Part shown: positions 30,910-41,701 of the stretch, one piece after another
Layout of the letters: every line of letters begins with the position of its first letter
Numbering within the stretch: position 1 is the first letter of the stretch
Assembly (NCBI GenBank): GCA_037693485.1
Contig: CM075346.1
Span: 46,670,001-46,734,000, forward strand
From: Kitagawia praeruptora
Lineage: Eukaryota; Streptophyta; Magnoliopsida; Apiales; Apiaceae
Direction of reading: 5' to 3'
Length of the DNA: 64,000 nucleotides
Made by a program: the position numbers and the translations under genes
Notes under the pieces: model-generated
Told to the model about the DNA's origin: nothing
Databases searched by the model: none
Seen by the model: the letters and a program-made list of their open reading frames with translations, nothing else

Positions 30910-33900
30910 TGTGACAGCCCCAAATCCGGGGTCATGAATCTGGGCCATCACGGACCAACTTCCATTCAAAATCAATATCTCTTGGGTTTTTTTTTTTTTT
31001 TATAATTAATACTTATGCAATTGACCCCACAGTAATACACACACACCAGTCATATGCTCAGAGAACAACATTTACCATAATCAAAGTTTAGAGTTAAACA
31101 GTGATTACAAACCCAGAATCATACTTAAGTACATTGTTGAGTGATGCTTCTACAAGAAGCATTTCAACAACCAAATTTATTACAACCTTACACACTTACA
31201 CACTTAATATACATAAGACCACTAAACCCCTTGCGCTTGTCATCTACCTCCGGAATCGATGCTAACGTGCCCTCAGAAGGTCGCCTTTCCCTTACCCTCT
31301 TGCGGGGCGTTCTGCGAAGTATTGGCATACCTAGCTGTATATAGATAAGTAGCAAGAGTGAGCTATAATAGCTCAGCAAGATAATATTGTAAACTAGAAT
31401 TTAAAAATTTAACCAAGTATACATGTATATACATATGTAAACGGTAATCAATTATAAACTTTAAGGAAGAATAAAACTCTTATTTAATAATACATCATCC
31501 ACTTACTATTATAAGAAAGAAATCTAGAATAATACAGTATTAGTTTCTCTTCTTAAATAATATAACAATCAATATAATCTTTCAGTGTAATATTTCAGGA
31601 TAATATGAATATTTACTTAAATCTCTTACTATCATCTTCTCATTTCCTTCTTACGTAACAATTTTTATAAATTAATATAAAATCAGTTTCTCTTCATCTA
31701 TAACAATAATTCCATCGTCTCATATCATTTTACCTTTTCAGTATACCAATCTGACTTTATCGTTTATTCTTTATTCAATAATGGTGGGGTTTTCCACTGT
31801 TACCGAATACGTGAGGTACGATGATCAGTCGTCCTCCGTACTCGTCCATTTTTACTACCGGTAGAAGGAACGAAGGCCACCTGCTAACATCATCCCTGGA
31901 GGAAGGCCACCTGCTAACATCCTCCTGGAGGAAGGCCACCTGCTAATATCCTCCCTTGGCATCTTCGTGCCGAATCATGAATGCTAGACTATGTCGCACA
32001 CAGCCCTGACACAGCCTCTTATGCAAGTTTGTTGCTAATCCCCCTTTTTATAAGATCATTATTCAATTTATCAACACCATTTTACATTTCCATTCCCGTA
32101 TATCACTTCCATTCTCGCACATTATTTCTATAAAATATATGTATATAACATACACTAAAAAGAATGTTTATAATATAGCATTATAAACCATATAACCCTA
32201 GATAACAACTGATACCATTCTCTTTCATATCTCTTTTACCCTAGAGCATATTCGCTCCATTCGTAATCATCTCTATATTCATATTTCAGAAAACATATCC
32301 ATCTCTCTTTAACTTCCCACACTCAAGAGAATATATTCTTTGCAATATAGCAACAAAAGCATCACATATACATAAATATATTCCATGATATCATTATTAT
32401 TCCGAAGATAAATAATTTTTAAAGTAGGGATAGAAGGATCTTGCCTCGGTTTCTGTATCCTGACAGTATGGCTGGTTCCTCCTCCGGAATTTCTATAAAC
32501 ACAAAAGGACCGTCATTAGAATACCACATCTCTTACTCACTACCCTCTCGTATAACAAAACCCTTTACACTTCAATGTATGTTTAACGTATCATTATTAC
32601 CCCAAAGGTTCAAGAACTTAACCATTTATAAGTTCAATCGAAGTTTCAGTGTTTGTCACCATTTCACCTAACGACCACACTCGACTGTAAAATTTCTTAT
32701 AAATTTTAAATTTCGAATTTTAATATACGGTCAACTGTCAAGGGTCCTCTGACCACCCTACTATACTATTTCAAAATTTCGTGACTTATAAAAATGTCTA
32801 AGTATGGTAACTTTAGCCTCAAAGTTGATACAATTACGTTTTCTCGGTTATCGAACGTCTTTCACTAAAACTGACTTTTCTCCTAAACCGTTCATCAGAT
32901 TTTAACGCACCTTATATCAAAACGATCTATGAACCAAGCTCTACTCTACCATGGTTACTTAGGGGTCCAAACAGTAAGGTACCGTGTGGTTACAGTGGTT
33001 AAAAACAGGGTAGTTTCTGTCCTAACGAAAATCGGACATTATAACTGCTGTAATTTCATACTTTCCAAAATTTCACCACTCCAAAACCACCATTCTACAC
33101 TCCTTTCAAGCCCTACACCATGTGGGCTACCTCCCAACCATGGTTACAAGTTCACAACAAACTTTCCATGTCAATTCCAACCATTTATATCACAAATTCA
33201 TCATAACTTAACATTTATATCAATTAACCACTAACCAACTCAAAAATCATCACAAATACAAAAGGGGCAAGGATTGTTATACCTTCTTGAAGCCTTAAAG
33301 TCACTTAACAAGCCTTGGGTACACCTTAAGTCACCTTGTATTAGCTTAAATCAACTAAAGAGACCATAAAAACAAAGATTAAAACTTGAAAAACACTATT
33401 CACTACTATTCATCTTGCACTTGAAGGATTTTATTACCTAGGCAAATGATGATGGTTGGCCTTGAAACTTTGAGAATATCACTTTCTAACCTCCAAGCAT
33501 CTCCACCATTTTTCCCTTGATTTAATCTTGAAGAGAGCTAGGGTTTTGAAATTTTTTTTTCTTTCTTTTTCTTAAAAAGCCGAATGGATGAATGTGGATG
33601 GGGGAGAGGAAATTTTGTGTTTTTTCTTTGATCTTATCTCTTAATTACTACTAATCTAGATTGTGTTGGAAGCTTGGTAGATTTTTTTTGTGGTTAAAAC
33701 CTTGTGACATTACTAATCTACCCTTAACTAGTGTTAGTGGAATGTGATGTCATTTTAGTGATCTCATAATTCCTTTTTTCTTGATTTTTCTTAAGTAATT
33801 TGCTAACACTCTTGGTGATAATAATGTGGTATATATCCTTGTTATATTATTAATCTTGGTTGCTTAGTCTCCATATTCGTCTGATTGTGATTCGTTTCGA

Positions 33901-34274
33901 ATGTACCTCATTATCTCAGTGGTTTTGAAATCATTTAACAATCCAAATTCCTTTGGTATTCTCTTAACTTAATAATCCCCTGGCTCAAATCTAAATTCAC
34001 TAATCCCTCAATATATAATTCTTATAATGTTTCCATGCTCCTTAATATCTAATAGAAGTTCTATGGAAGTCCAAATCCTCAAAAATCCATCTTTAGAAAT
34101 TCCTAGAATCTATCGTCATTTCGAGTCACTTATTTCCTCAGTACATCACTAATATGATTTCTGTTTATTCATTTTATGTTTCCATTATCGAGTACCTATA
34201 TCCCATTTCTCTAAGACCTCAAAATTTACTATTTATAGGATCACTGTAGCATTGCCAAAGTTAGGGTTATTACA
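30910..34274 (-). repeat. 3' LTR of G1
   Basis: On the minus strand it starts TGTAATAACCCTAACTTTGG (34274) and ends GGGGCTGTCACA (30910). A TATA-like CCTATAAATAG lies about 36 bp inside the start. Three ~29-bp tandem units with core GAAGGCCACCTGCTAACATC are at about 31872-31959. The short plus-strand frames inside it are duplicated in the other LTR and have no coding support. Confidence 0.93.
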
Positions 34275-34863
34275 TCCTTCCCTCCTTAAAAGGATTCCGT
34301 CCCGGAATCACGTCAAAAATGTCCATAGATACCTTTTCATCTACACCTTATAACTTCTATACCACTTTCTCCATCCTTTTTCCTTCATAATATCTCTATC
34401 TTGTTTGCGCAAAATTACACCAACATAAACTTGCTTGTTATTCATCCACATTCCTCTTTTAATTATGGGTATCGGCCACCACATTGGCCTCTCCTGAATG
34501 GTAGTGTATCTCACTTATGGTTTATCCCTATGTTGATCTCTATCATGAAATAAAATATACATAATTCGCTCTTATTATATCTTGTCTCTGTAAAATCTTC
34601 CAGAAATCCGACCAGAATAAGATTCTTTGAAACAATTGTAAGAAAATACTACCTATAATATATATTTCCTGTTCGTATATAAACAAGTCTGTGGTTTACC
34701 CCCAAAATACTATTATTCTCCTTTTCATAGAATTTCTAACCCCTAACAGATACTGATTTTCCTTATCTAGATTGTCAACCTACCTATACCATTCATTGAC
34801 CACATTGATTCCTAACCAAGCATTTACACTAAAGATTTAAATACTAAAAAAAAAATGTTCACC
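34275..34863 (-). other. PPT and 3' internal remnant of G1, including an RNase H tail
   Basis: The minus strand next to the LTR has a purine tract AAGGAGGGAAGGA, the plus-strand primer site. Near 34465-34520 it encodes SEIHYHSGEANVVAD, matching the end of gypsy RNase H (YHPGKANVVADALSR type). The rest is degenerate, with no protease, RT core, integrase or chromodomain. Confidence 0.7.
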
Positions 34864-34866
34864 TGC

Positions 34867-35100
34867 CACTACGCCATAGATGGCCTATAGCAACCTTTTG
34901 GCATGGGTGTTACCACTATGGGGTGTTACCATAGCTATGAAATTTTTGAGCTATCGCAACCTTGTGATTGTGGTGTTACCAAAGCCTCAAAAGTATGTTA
35001 CTATAGTTATAAAAGGTGTTAACATTGGGTAACACCATGTGATGTGTTACCATAGAGTATTCATGAACAAAATTTTTATGTTATTTAAAATTAATGATTT
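34867..35100. repeat. Left subterminal repeat array of C1
   Basis: Repeated GGTGTTACCATAG / GTTACTATAG motifs follow the terminal CACTA. The matching right array is 38440-38800. Confidence 0.8.
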
Positions 35101-35639
35101 AATAATTATTTAACTTTAGAAAATAATTAATATTGATAAAATCGTTGAAGTTATCATTTTAAAACGTAATATTCCATCAAATAATTAAATTATTGATTTT
35201 TCATAGATATTAACTTTTGTTTATAAATTTCAAATAAAAAGTTTTTAAAATAAAAAAATATCAAAAAATTATTAAATTTTGATTCAAATCATTTAAAAAT
35301 TTAACAGAAAAAATTATATTTTATATTAACTGTGAATTACTATAATTTAATATTTAATAACTATAATTTAATATCAATAAATTATAAATAATTTCAACAA
35401 ATATATAATATAAAATTAATTTTATATTTCAATATTTATATGTACTTGTATAAATTAAATGTAATTGATATAAACATTATATGTTATTTTACTAAAAAAT
35501 GTTTAGCATTCTAGACTTCTAGTTTATATTAGAATTGACCCAATTTTCGTCCCCTGTCTCTTTCCCTCCTTAGCCCTCGTCCAAATTTTCATTAGCCCTC
35601 GTCCAAATTTTCATTTCCCTCCTTCAGCTCTCACCCACA
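35101..35639. other. AT-rich interior of C1
   Basis: Very A/T-rich and non-coding. It contains a short direct repeat (TTAGCCCTCGTCCAAATTTTC) at about 35570-35612, just before the leader of the captured transcript unit. Confidence 0.5.
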
Positions 35640-35935
35640 AAACCAAACACATATGCCCAAAAATTCAAACACAAACAAAAATTAGGGTTTTGTCTCAACT
35701 CTCTCCCTCCTCTCTTGAGTACAGTGTGTCTCACTCTCAATCTCTCCCGTTTAATCGATTTGAGGCTAAGGATTAGGGCTTTGTTTTGAAATAGGGTTCA
35801 TCTTCTTCAATTGATTTTACAGATGGGGCTTCTTCATACCTTTTTGAGAAATATCAAAGGGACGCCTCGTAAAGACTACTCACGGTGGGTTTCATGCTCA
35901 AGACAAAACTCCTCCTCTCTGTCAATAGATGGGTT
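35640..35935 (+). promoter_or_regulatory. Leader and possible first coding exon of the C1 chimeric transcript
   Basis: A CT-rich segment with AAATTAGGGTTTTG (telo-box-like) and CTCTCTCCCTCC precedes ATG at 35823, which opens a short frame (MGLLHTFLRNIKGTPRKDYS). Such CT-rich, telo-box-bearing leaders are typical of plant nuclear genes. The source gene of this exon is not recognised. Confidence 0.5.
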
Positions 35936-36483
35936 AGTTGGTTTCTCGACTTTTAATTCAATTAGGGTTTCTTTGGCTAAAGTTTAATTGATTTAGTTTC
36001 CATTTAAGAGTTATATTTCTTCTTGGTTTTGGTTAAGTGTTCTCTATCTTTGTTTTGGTTCCGAATCTTTTGGTTTTTTCAGGGCCAATTTGGTTTCGTT
36101 ATACACTTTACTTATATTATAATTAATTTAGGAATTGATTCTGCCACATCTATATTCTTACTGATTCGCACTTCCAATAGTTTGTTGTTTAATTACAGAA
36201 TTGACAGTGAGTCGTAGTATGATTTTTTCGACAACTTGCCATTTCGTTTAAAGCAACCTTTGGTTAAGGCTGCAATCCAGGTTTGTTTTGTACTATTCGA
36301 GTTAAGAGAATTCGAAATGTGTTGAATCTAATATATGCATTAAGTTTGGAAGTGGACTATTGTGAAATATGTTGTGGTGAAGTAACAGAATTTGCATTCT
36401 CTGATTCTCTGTATCTTTGTATCTTTATGTTTATGATTCGGCTATGTTTTTGTTAAAGTTATGTACATTTTTGGGGGGTTTAG

Positions 36484-37219
36484 GTTAATAAATTGTGTAA
36501 GCTAAAACAGAACGTTCGAAACTCGAGTAGACTACAACGATTTGATCCGGATGATCTCCTTTTGTATGCCATGACAGACTCAAGGATGAACAGTAAATGG
36601 GGCCGTTCAATTGCAGATGCTGTTAAAGCTGTCATAGAGGGTGGTGCCACCATAGTACAGCTGAGGTCTTATAGCTTTAGATTATTATTTTTTTCCTTAT
36701 TATTTAATTGGAACCGTTTCATCCGCCATCTCTCATTATCATCCAATTTACCAGAGGGAACAGAATAAATATGCTAGATACACACTTACAGTATATTAAA
36801 ATATATCAAATTTCCATGTTTTATAATGCTTTATTCGGTGTTTGCAGCGAAAAGGATACTAAGACGAGCAACTTTCTGGAAGCCGCTAAAAAATGCTTGG
36901 AAGTTTGCCGTTCACATGGTGGACCTCTGTTAATAAATGACCGCATAGATATAGCCCTGGCTTGTGATGCAGATGCTGTGCATGTGGGTCAGTCTGACAT
37001 GCCTGTACATGTTGCTCGCTCTCTTCTTGGGCCTGAAAAGATCATTGGTGTGTCTTGCAAAACACCAGAACAAGCTCATCAGGCCTGGGTTAATGGTGCC
37101 GATTACATAGGCAGCGGTGGCGTGTACTCAACCAACACAAAAGCAAACAATATAACTATAGGTTTAGATGGCCTTAAAACTGTATGTTTGGCATCTAAGT
37201 TGCTAGTGGTTGTCATTGT
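36484..37219 (+). pseudogene. TH1: Captured thiamine-phosphate synthase (TH1) exons
   Basis: Exon 36484-36665 encodes DDLLLYAMTDSRMN, GRSIADAVKAVIEGG and ATIVQL, with a GTCTTA donor. After a TTTGCAG acceptor, exon 36848 to about 37219 encodes EKDTKTSNFLEAAKKCLEVC, PLLINDRIDIALACDADAVH, VGQSDMP, IIGVSCKTPEQAHQAWVNGA and GLDGLKTVCLASK. This is the thiamine monophosphate synthase half of plant TH1, which couples HMP-PP and thiazole phosphate in chloroplast thiamine synthesis. The kinase half and the end of the barrel are absent, and the last residues (LLVVVIV) have drifted from the usual PVVAIGG. It is a captured fragment and unlikely to be active. Confidence 0.88.
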
Positions 37220-37358
37220 TTTTCAATTTGGTTCTGATGCAGTACTAAGGTTTTTTTACGACTTTGCTTACATTCATTAGCCATCTGCGATACAAATTTT
37301 GATTTCATTTAGTAGAGAATTTAGAGTTTTAATGGTAATGTTACATTTTATTATTCAG

Positions 37359-37586
37359 ATCTCAGAAATTGTAGGTGAGTTTGAGGGGATCGAGTTCTCC
37401 ATTGATCCGTTGGAGAAGCAAGTGGGTGACAATTTAATTGCATTGCTACAGCAAGGAAGACAATTTAATAGAAACTGTGATGACATGAATGAGCTTCAGT
37501 CATTTCACCAAGCTGCTTCCAGACTTGGGATTACAGAAGAGTTAAAAAATAACCTGGAAGGTTATATTTATGCTACTAGAGAAAAG
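37359..37586 (+). pseudogene. Captured fused exon: U-box protein (PUB45-like) plus Hsp70-17-like segment
   Basis: One exon between TTATTCAG and GTATAT encodes SIDPLEKQVGDNLIALLQQG, then NELQSFHQAASRLGIT, typical of the region before the U-box in plant PUB6/7/45-type E3 ligases. It then continues without an intron into EELKNNLEGYIYATREKV, which resembles the C-terminal helix of ER Hsp110-type Hsp70-17. The switch is near 37535. The U-box, armadillo repeats and Hsp70 ATPase are absent. The PUB assignment is fairly secure; the Hsp70 one rests on a short match. Confidence 0.68.
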
Positions 37587-37887
37587 GTATATCCTGTTAA
37601 TATTTGTATAATCTTTTTAGCCTTTACATTGGTTCAACATTGCTTTTTACTATCTGTTAAAATGTCTAGTGTTTCAAATGTGAGGTCATAAATAGTTATC
37701 TGGGATTACTCTAGTGTTCCTAAAAGCTTATACATTCTTTATGGTCTGATGTTGCATTTGTATTCTTTTTTATTTGTTATTATACTTTTGCGGTAGTTGT
37801 GTTCTGTTCTGAGTATCTGTTATAAAGTTACAAACTGTTTATTCGATTATTAATGAAAATTACATTTGTTACTTTTGAACTATGTAG

Positions 37888-38173
37888 GTTTCGAATGGAA
37901 TGACCCAGCCAGGATTTGATGAGTTCAGGTTAGAAACTCAGCAGCAGTATTGTAATATTGTCACTATTTTATATTGTTATCTTAAAAGGCATGAACAAAT
38001 ATATTTCTTCGATCTTAATAGATCTTAACTTGTTACTTTTATTTTTTGACAATATGTAGGAGAAAACTCCATGTGTTGCTAATTAGAGATGATGAAGAAG
38101 GATTACGAAAGAGAAGTCTAATCACAAGGAGTCTTTCTCTTCTGTCAAACAATTCTTGCAGCTCAATAAATTG
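37888..38173 (+). pseudogene. Last two exons of the C1 chimeric unit, source unrecognised
   Basis: Exon 37888-37928 (SNGMTQPGFDEF) has TATGTAG acceptor and GTTAGA donor borders. It joins in phase to an exon from 38060 (RKLHVLLIRDDEEGLRKRSL) ending in TGA near 38171. The phase-matched junction suggests genuine former exons. I do not recognise the gene. Confidence 0.5.
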
Positions 38174-38439
38174 ATCTTTGAGTCTTCGATGGACACCGGT
38201 TGTCTTTTGAAATTTACCATGTTATTAGTTCTAGTACTTGTACGTTTTAAGTTTTGTTCATTAGCTAGTGTTGGTAGATGTTTTTGGATGATTTGGTTGG
38301 TTTTGTACTAGATGATGTTATTGAAATAATGTTGGATGATATTATTGAAATGTAAATAATTTGGTTCTTGATTTCTTTTACTTGAAAATGTAATATTTAA
38401 ATGTCATAATTTTTTTGTTATTAAAATTAGTTATAAATG

Positions 38440-38800
38440 ATTTTAATTATGTAACACTCAATGTGTTACAATTGGTAAAAGAGGGTGTTACAATAGATTG
38501 TGGACCCCACCTAGATGTGGCCCCCACAGTTGTCTATGTGCAAAATTATATCCTCTATTGTAACACACAAACTATGTTGCTGTAGAGTGTTTAAGATGTT
38601 GCTATAGAGGTCTATAGTAACCACATTTGCTATGTTACCTTAGGCTGTGTTTTGATGTTACCTTAGATATCTGTAGTTACTGCTGAGAACCTAACACAGC
38701 TGAAGTGTTACCATAGCCCAATTTTGGCCTATGGTAACTTCAAACAGGGGTCTATGGTAACACAGTTTGGGGGTTACTATAAGCAATCTATGGCGTAGTG
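38440..38800. repeat. Right subterminal repeat array of C1
   Basis: Multiple GTGTTACAAT, TGTTACCATAG and CTATGGTAAC motifs in both orientations precede the terminal GGCGTAGTG. Confidence 0.8.
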
Positions 38801-40060
38801 TGCATCTGTATCCGGCTTTCTCAATGCCTCTCCTAAAGTCATGTTATACACTCTAGCAGTAGGCCTGTTTGAAGCAGTCACACTCTGTTCTGGTACGGAT
38901 GATCGCCCGGAACGGCAATCTCTGGCAATGTGTCCTAGTTTCCCACACTGGTAACACTTGACGTCCCTCTTAGGATTGGTATTAGCCGATGGGCACTGGC
39001 TAAAATAGTGTCCTTTTTGTCCACAGTTAAAGCAGTTTATTTCTAACGCTCTACACACTCCCGTATGCTTCCTACCACACGTGTTACAGTCTGGAAATGG
39101 TGTTCGAGATTGATTAGCCTGTAAGGTTCCTGTGGATCTACCACCCTGATTCACAGTCTCACTGGTAGTCTTATTATTCCCTGACTTTCCTCCAAACTGG
39201 GGTTTTTGTCCTTTACCAAATTTGTTAAAGTAGCTTCCCTCACTTGAACCCCCCTTCTGACCCTCAAATTTCCTTTTCTTATTCTCTCGTCCTACTTGAG
39301 TCTGTTCACTCTCAGCTTCGATAATAGATGCCTTCTGAACTACCGCAGCATACTCCGTCAACTCAAATGGTGCCACTCTCGTTCGTAGCCATGGTTTCAA
39401 TCCTTGTTGGAACCTTTTTGCTCTTTGTTCTTCAGTACGCACAAATTCAGGAACAAACCTAGACAGCTCTGTAAATTTAGTTTCATACTCTGCCACTGAT
39501 AGGTTTTCCTGTTTTAACTCTAGAAACTTTATTTCCATTTGGTTCTCCAGGTACCTAGGGGAATACTTTTCTAAGAACACCCTAGTGAAACGCTCCCAGG
39601 TTATCACTCCCGCTCCTTCTAGATTCTTTTTAGTTTCCCACCAGTAATTTGCCTCTCCCTTTAAGAGATAGGCTGCAAAAACTGTTTTCTGGTCTTCCTC
39701 TATCCTCAGTATCTCAAAAGCTTTTTCCATTTCTTTTAACCAAGCTCTGGCTACTACTGGGTTAACAGTTCCCTCAAACTCTGGGGGTTTTAATGACTTA
39801 AAGGCACGAAAAGAGTTAGCTGCCTGGTTGGGAAGAACAGGTGGTTGTGGCGGATTCTGTGGATTAGCGAAATTATGCCTCAATAGTTCCATAAATTGGT
39901 TAAAAGGGTCACCACCCTGATTTCCCTGTTGACCAGTTGATTCATCTTCTTCTTCCTCATGATTTTGTTCATTATGAGCGTTTTCACCCTGCCTATTATG
40001 ACTTCCGTCCTCTCTCTCATCTTCCCATGCATTCATTCTATTATTATGCTTAGGCGGCAT
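38801..40060 (-). CDS. gag: Gag of G1, 3' end cut by C1
   Basis: The start is taken at ATG 40060 (MPPKHNNRMNAWEDERE) rather than 27 bp upstream, because MPPK-type starts are usual for this family. An acidic N-terminus precedes a retrotransposon gag core (FRAFKSLKPPEFEGTVNP, then YLLKGEANYWW). Three cysteine knuckles follow: CNTCGRKHTGVC, CFNCGQKGHYFSQC and CYQCGKLGHIARDC. The frame is open from the start to the C1 insertion at 38800. The following sequence on the other side of C1 does not resume protease, so pol had already been lost. Gag would package element RNA in the cytoplasm and may still be made. Confidence 0.87.
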
Positions 40061-40571
40061 GATTCTGTATATAACAATATTCTTCATTAATCACCCAAAA
40101 TTAGGGTACAATATACATCATTTCCATATATGCACAACTATGTCATTAGTTAACTTATTTATACATCACAGTTAATATCTAGTTATAATACTACCTCATT
40201 AAATAGACTTATCACTTTTAGCATAATTACCTTTTCATTTAAGTCAATTACCTGTCATACATTAATATTTTCGAGTCTCAACACTTAGTATCAAAATATG
40301 ATAAAATTAGGCAAAATACATAAACTTCATTAATTTACATAAATATTTTACAACTTGGGTACACCGTCTTTTACTACTAATATCATACATCATAAAGTAC
40401 AAGGTTCGAAACCCCAAAAGCATAACCATACACACTAACTCGCTATAACAAAAGCACTACTAGTTGTCCTCTAATCAGACTGGGATTAAGACAGTAAACA
40501 ACTAACCTAATCCCCAAAATGACATCTACAAGATGACTAGTCTGATTAGTATCCAAGACTACTACTCCTAA
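40061..40571 (-). other. Non-coding spacer between accessory ORF and gag in G1
   Basis: AT-rich with no convincing frame on either strand. It presumably belongs to the untranslated leader of gag. Confidence 0.5.
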
Positions 40572-41507
40572 TCATGGTAACGATGCCCTGACAACGTCTC
40601 TGATCTGCACTACCATAGTGGTGACTACATCAACTATCTTAGCCCTCCATACTGGATCCCCTCTGTCTCCCAACATCCTCCTAATCTCACCAAGTGCCCG
40701 CAGCTCGATACTAACTATGCCCAAAGACAACCCATCTGGTATCACACCTCCTCCTCCTCTCGTCCTGTCTAACCTCTGCACAAGTGTATCTATAGTCCGA
40801 CGGGACTCCTCCAGCTGTCCCTATAGGGCAAAGTACTCTGACAAGAAAATAGCTGGCAACTGACCAGCTGGAAATATAGGTGCCTCCTGAGGTGGCATAG
40901 CATCTGGGGGAGGTACATCTACAAGTGGAGGTGCATCTACTGGTGGAGGTGGTGGTGGTGCAAATGGTGGGGATGGAGGAACTGGCTCCGTGTCCGCATC
41001 CTCGGAAGGGTCCTCCTCCAACTCATCCTCTGACAAGATAAAGTGTCCCGGTGGAGTGAACTGCTCAACTGGGTCCTCAAAAGGGTCAGGGCTAGGTAGA
41101 GGAGATGGAACTGGTGATGGCACTGGGACAGGTGGGAGAGGAGTAGGAGTCACGTGAATGTCCCTCCACTCAATCGGCTCCTCAGGTATAACAGATAACC
41201 TAGGCCTCTTACGCAAGGGCATCTCCTCCTCAGGAATATCCGACCGCACCCGAGAAGGTCCGGCCCCATCAGGTCCTACATATGGTCTACCAGAGTATGG
41301 CACTATGGCCACAGCATCCCTCTGCCTGCGCTCCTCTGCCTCCTCAAGTCTCACTCTGATCTCGTGTCTCTCCATGGCCTCTGCGCGAACTCTCCTCCTC
41401 AGGTCAGTGATAGCATACTCTGGAACCTCTACACCTACCAGCAACAAGTCTCTAAGCTCATGCTCGGGTAGTCCTAGCCACTGGGGGTCCTGACCCAGCT
41501 CACCCAT
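40572..41507 (-). pseudogene. Accessory ORF upstream of gag in G1, with one in-frame stop
   Basis: The frame from ATG 41507 (MGELGQDPQWLGLPEHELRD) encodes an arginine/glutamate-rich helical N-terminus, a basic LRKRPRLSV-like patch, then a proline-rich repeat (PSPVPSPLPSPDP, PPPPPPVDAPP) and an acidic stretch. A TAG at 40821-40823 interrupts it. The same frame continues to 40572 with a coiled-coil-like segment (QLEESRRTIDTLVQRLDR). It lies between the PBS and gag. No enzymatic motif is visible and the function is unknown. Confidence 0.6.
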
Positions 41508-41675
41508 CTCCGCTCCCTATAATAAAACATAAAATTCTATTAGTAACGGTCTATAAAATTATATTATATGCTTAAAATAAATACTACCTGCGATATACCA
41601 CCCCTGAACTTGATGGAAGTTCACAATTTATGTTATAACTGATACATTATTATTATCACTCTTGTTCCTGAGCAT

Positions 41676-41700
41676 TATGACTCTTAGCTCTGATACCAAA
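41676..41700 (-). other. Primer binding site of G1
   Basis: On the minus strand TTTGGTATCAGAGCTAAG starts 1-2 bp after the LTR end. The TGGTATCAGAGC core matches the complement of the initiator tRNA-Met 3' end. Confidence 0.87.
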
Positions 41701-41701
41701 C

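Larger units (their letters stand above)
34867..38800 (+). mobile_element. CACTA element C1, non-autonomous, carrying captured gene pieces
   Basis: The termini are CACTACGCCATAGATGGCC (34867) and the inverse ATCTATGGCGTAGTG (to 38800), flanked by the 3-bp duplication TGC (34864-34866 and 38801-38803). Both subterminal regions are full of GTGTTACCATAG-type repeats. It sits inside the internal region of G1, so it is younger than G1. No transposase is present. The interior is a plus-strand series of host-gene exons. The TIR is shared with C2, placing both in one CACTA family. Confidence 0.93.

Noticed and set aside
31141..33234. Plus-strand frames in the G1 LTR, each with an identical partner at 41936-44029
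   Set aside because: They are duplicated only because the LTRs are duplicated; they have no domain, and they lie in LTR sequence of a minus-strand element.
36484..37219. A functional host thiamine synthase gene
   Set aside because: It lies wholly between the CACTA ends with a target duplication, lacks the kinase half and the end of the TMP-synthase barrel, and adjoins unrelated exons.
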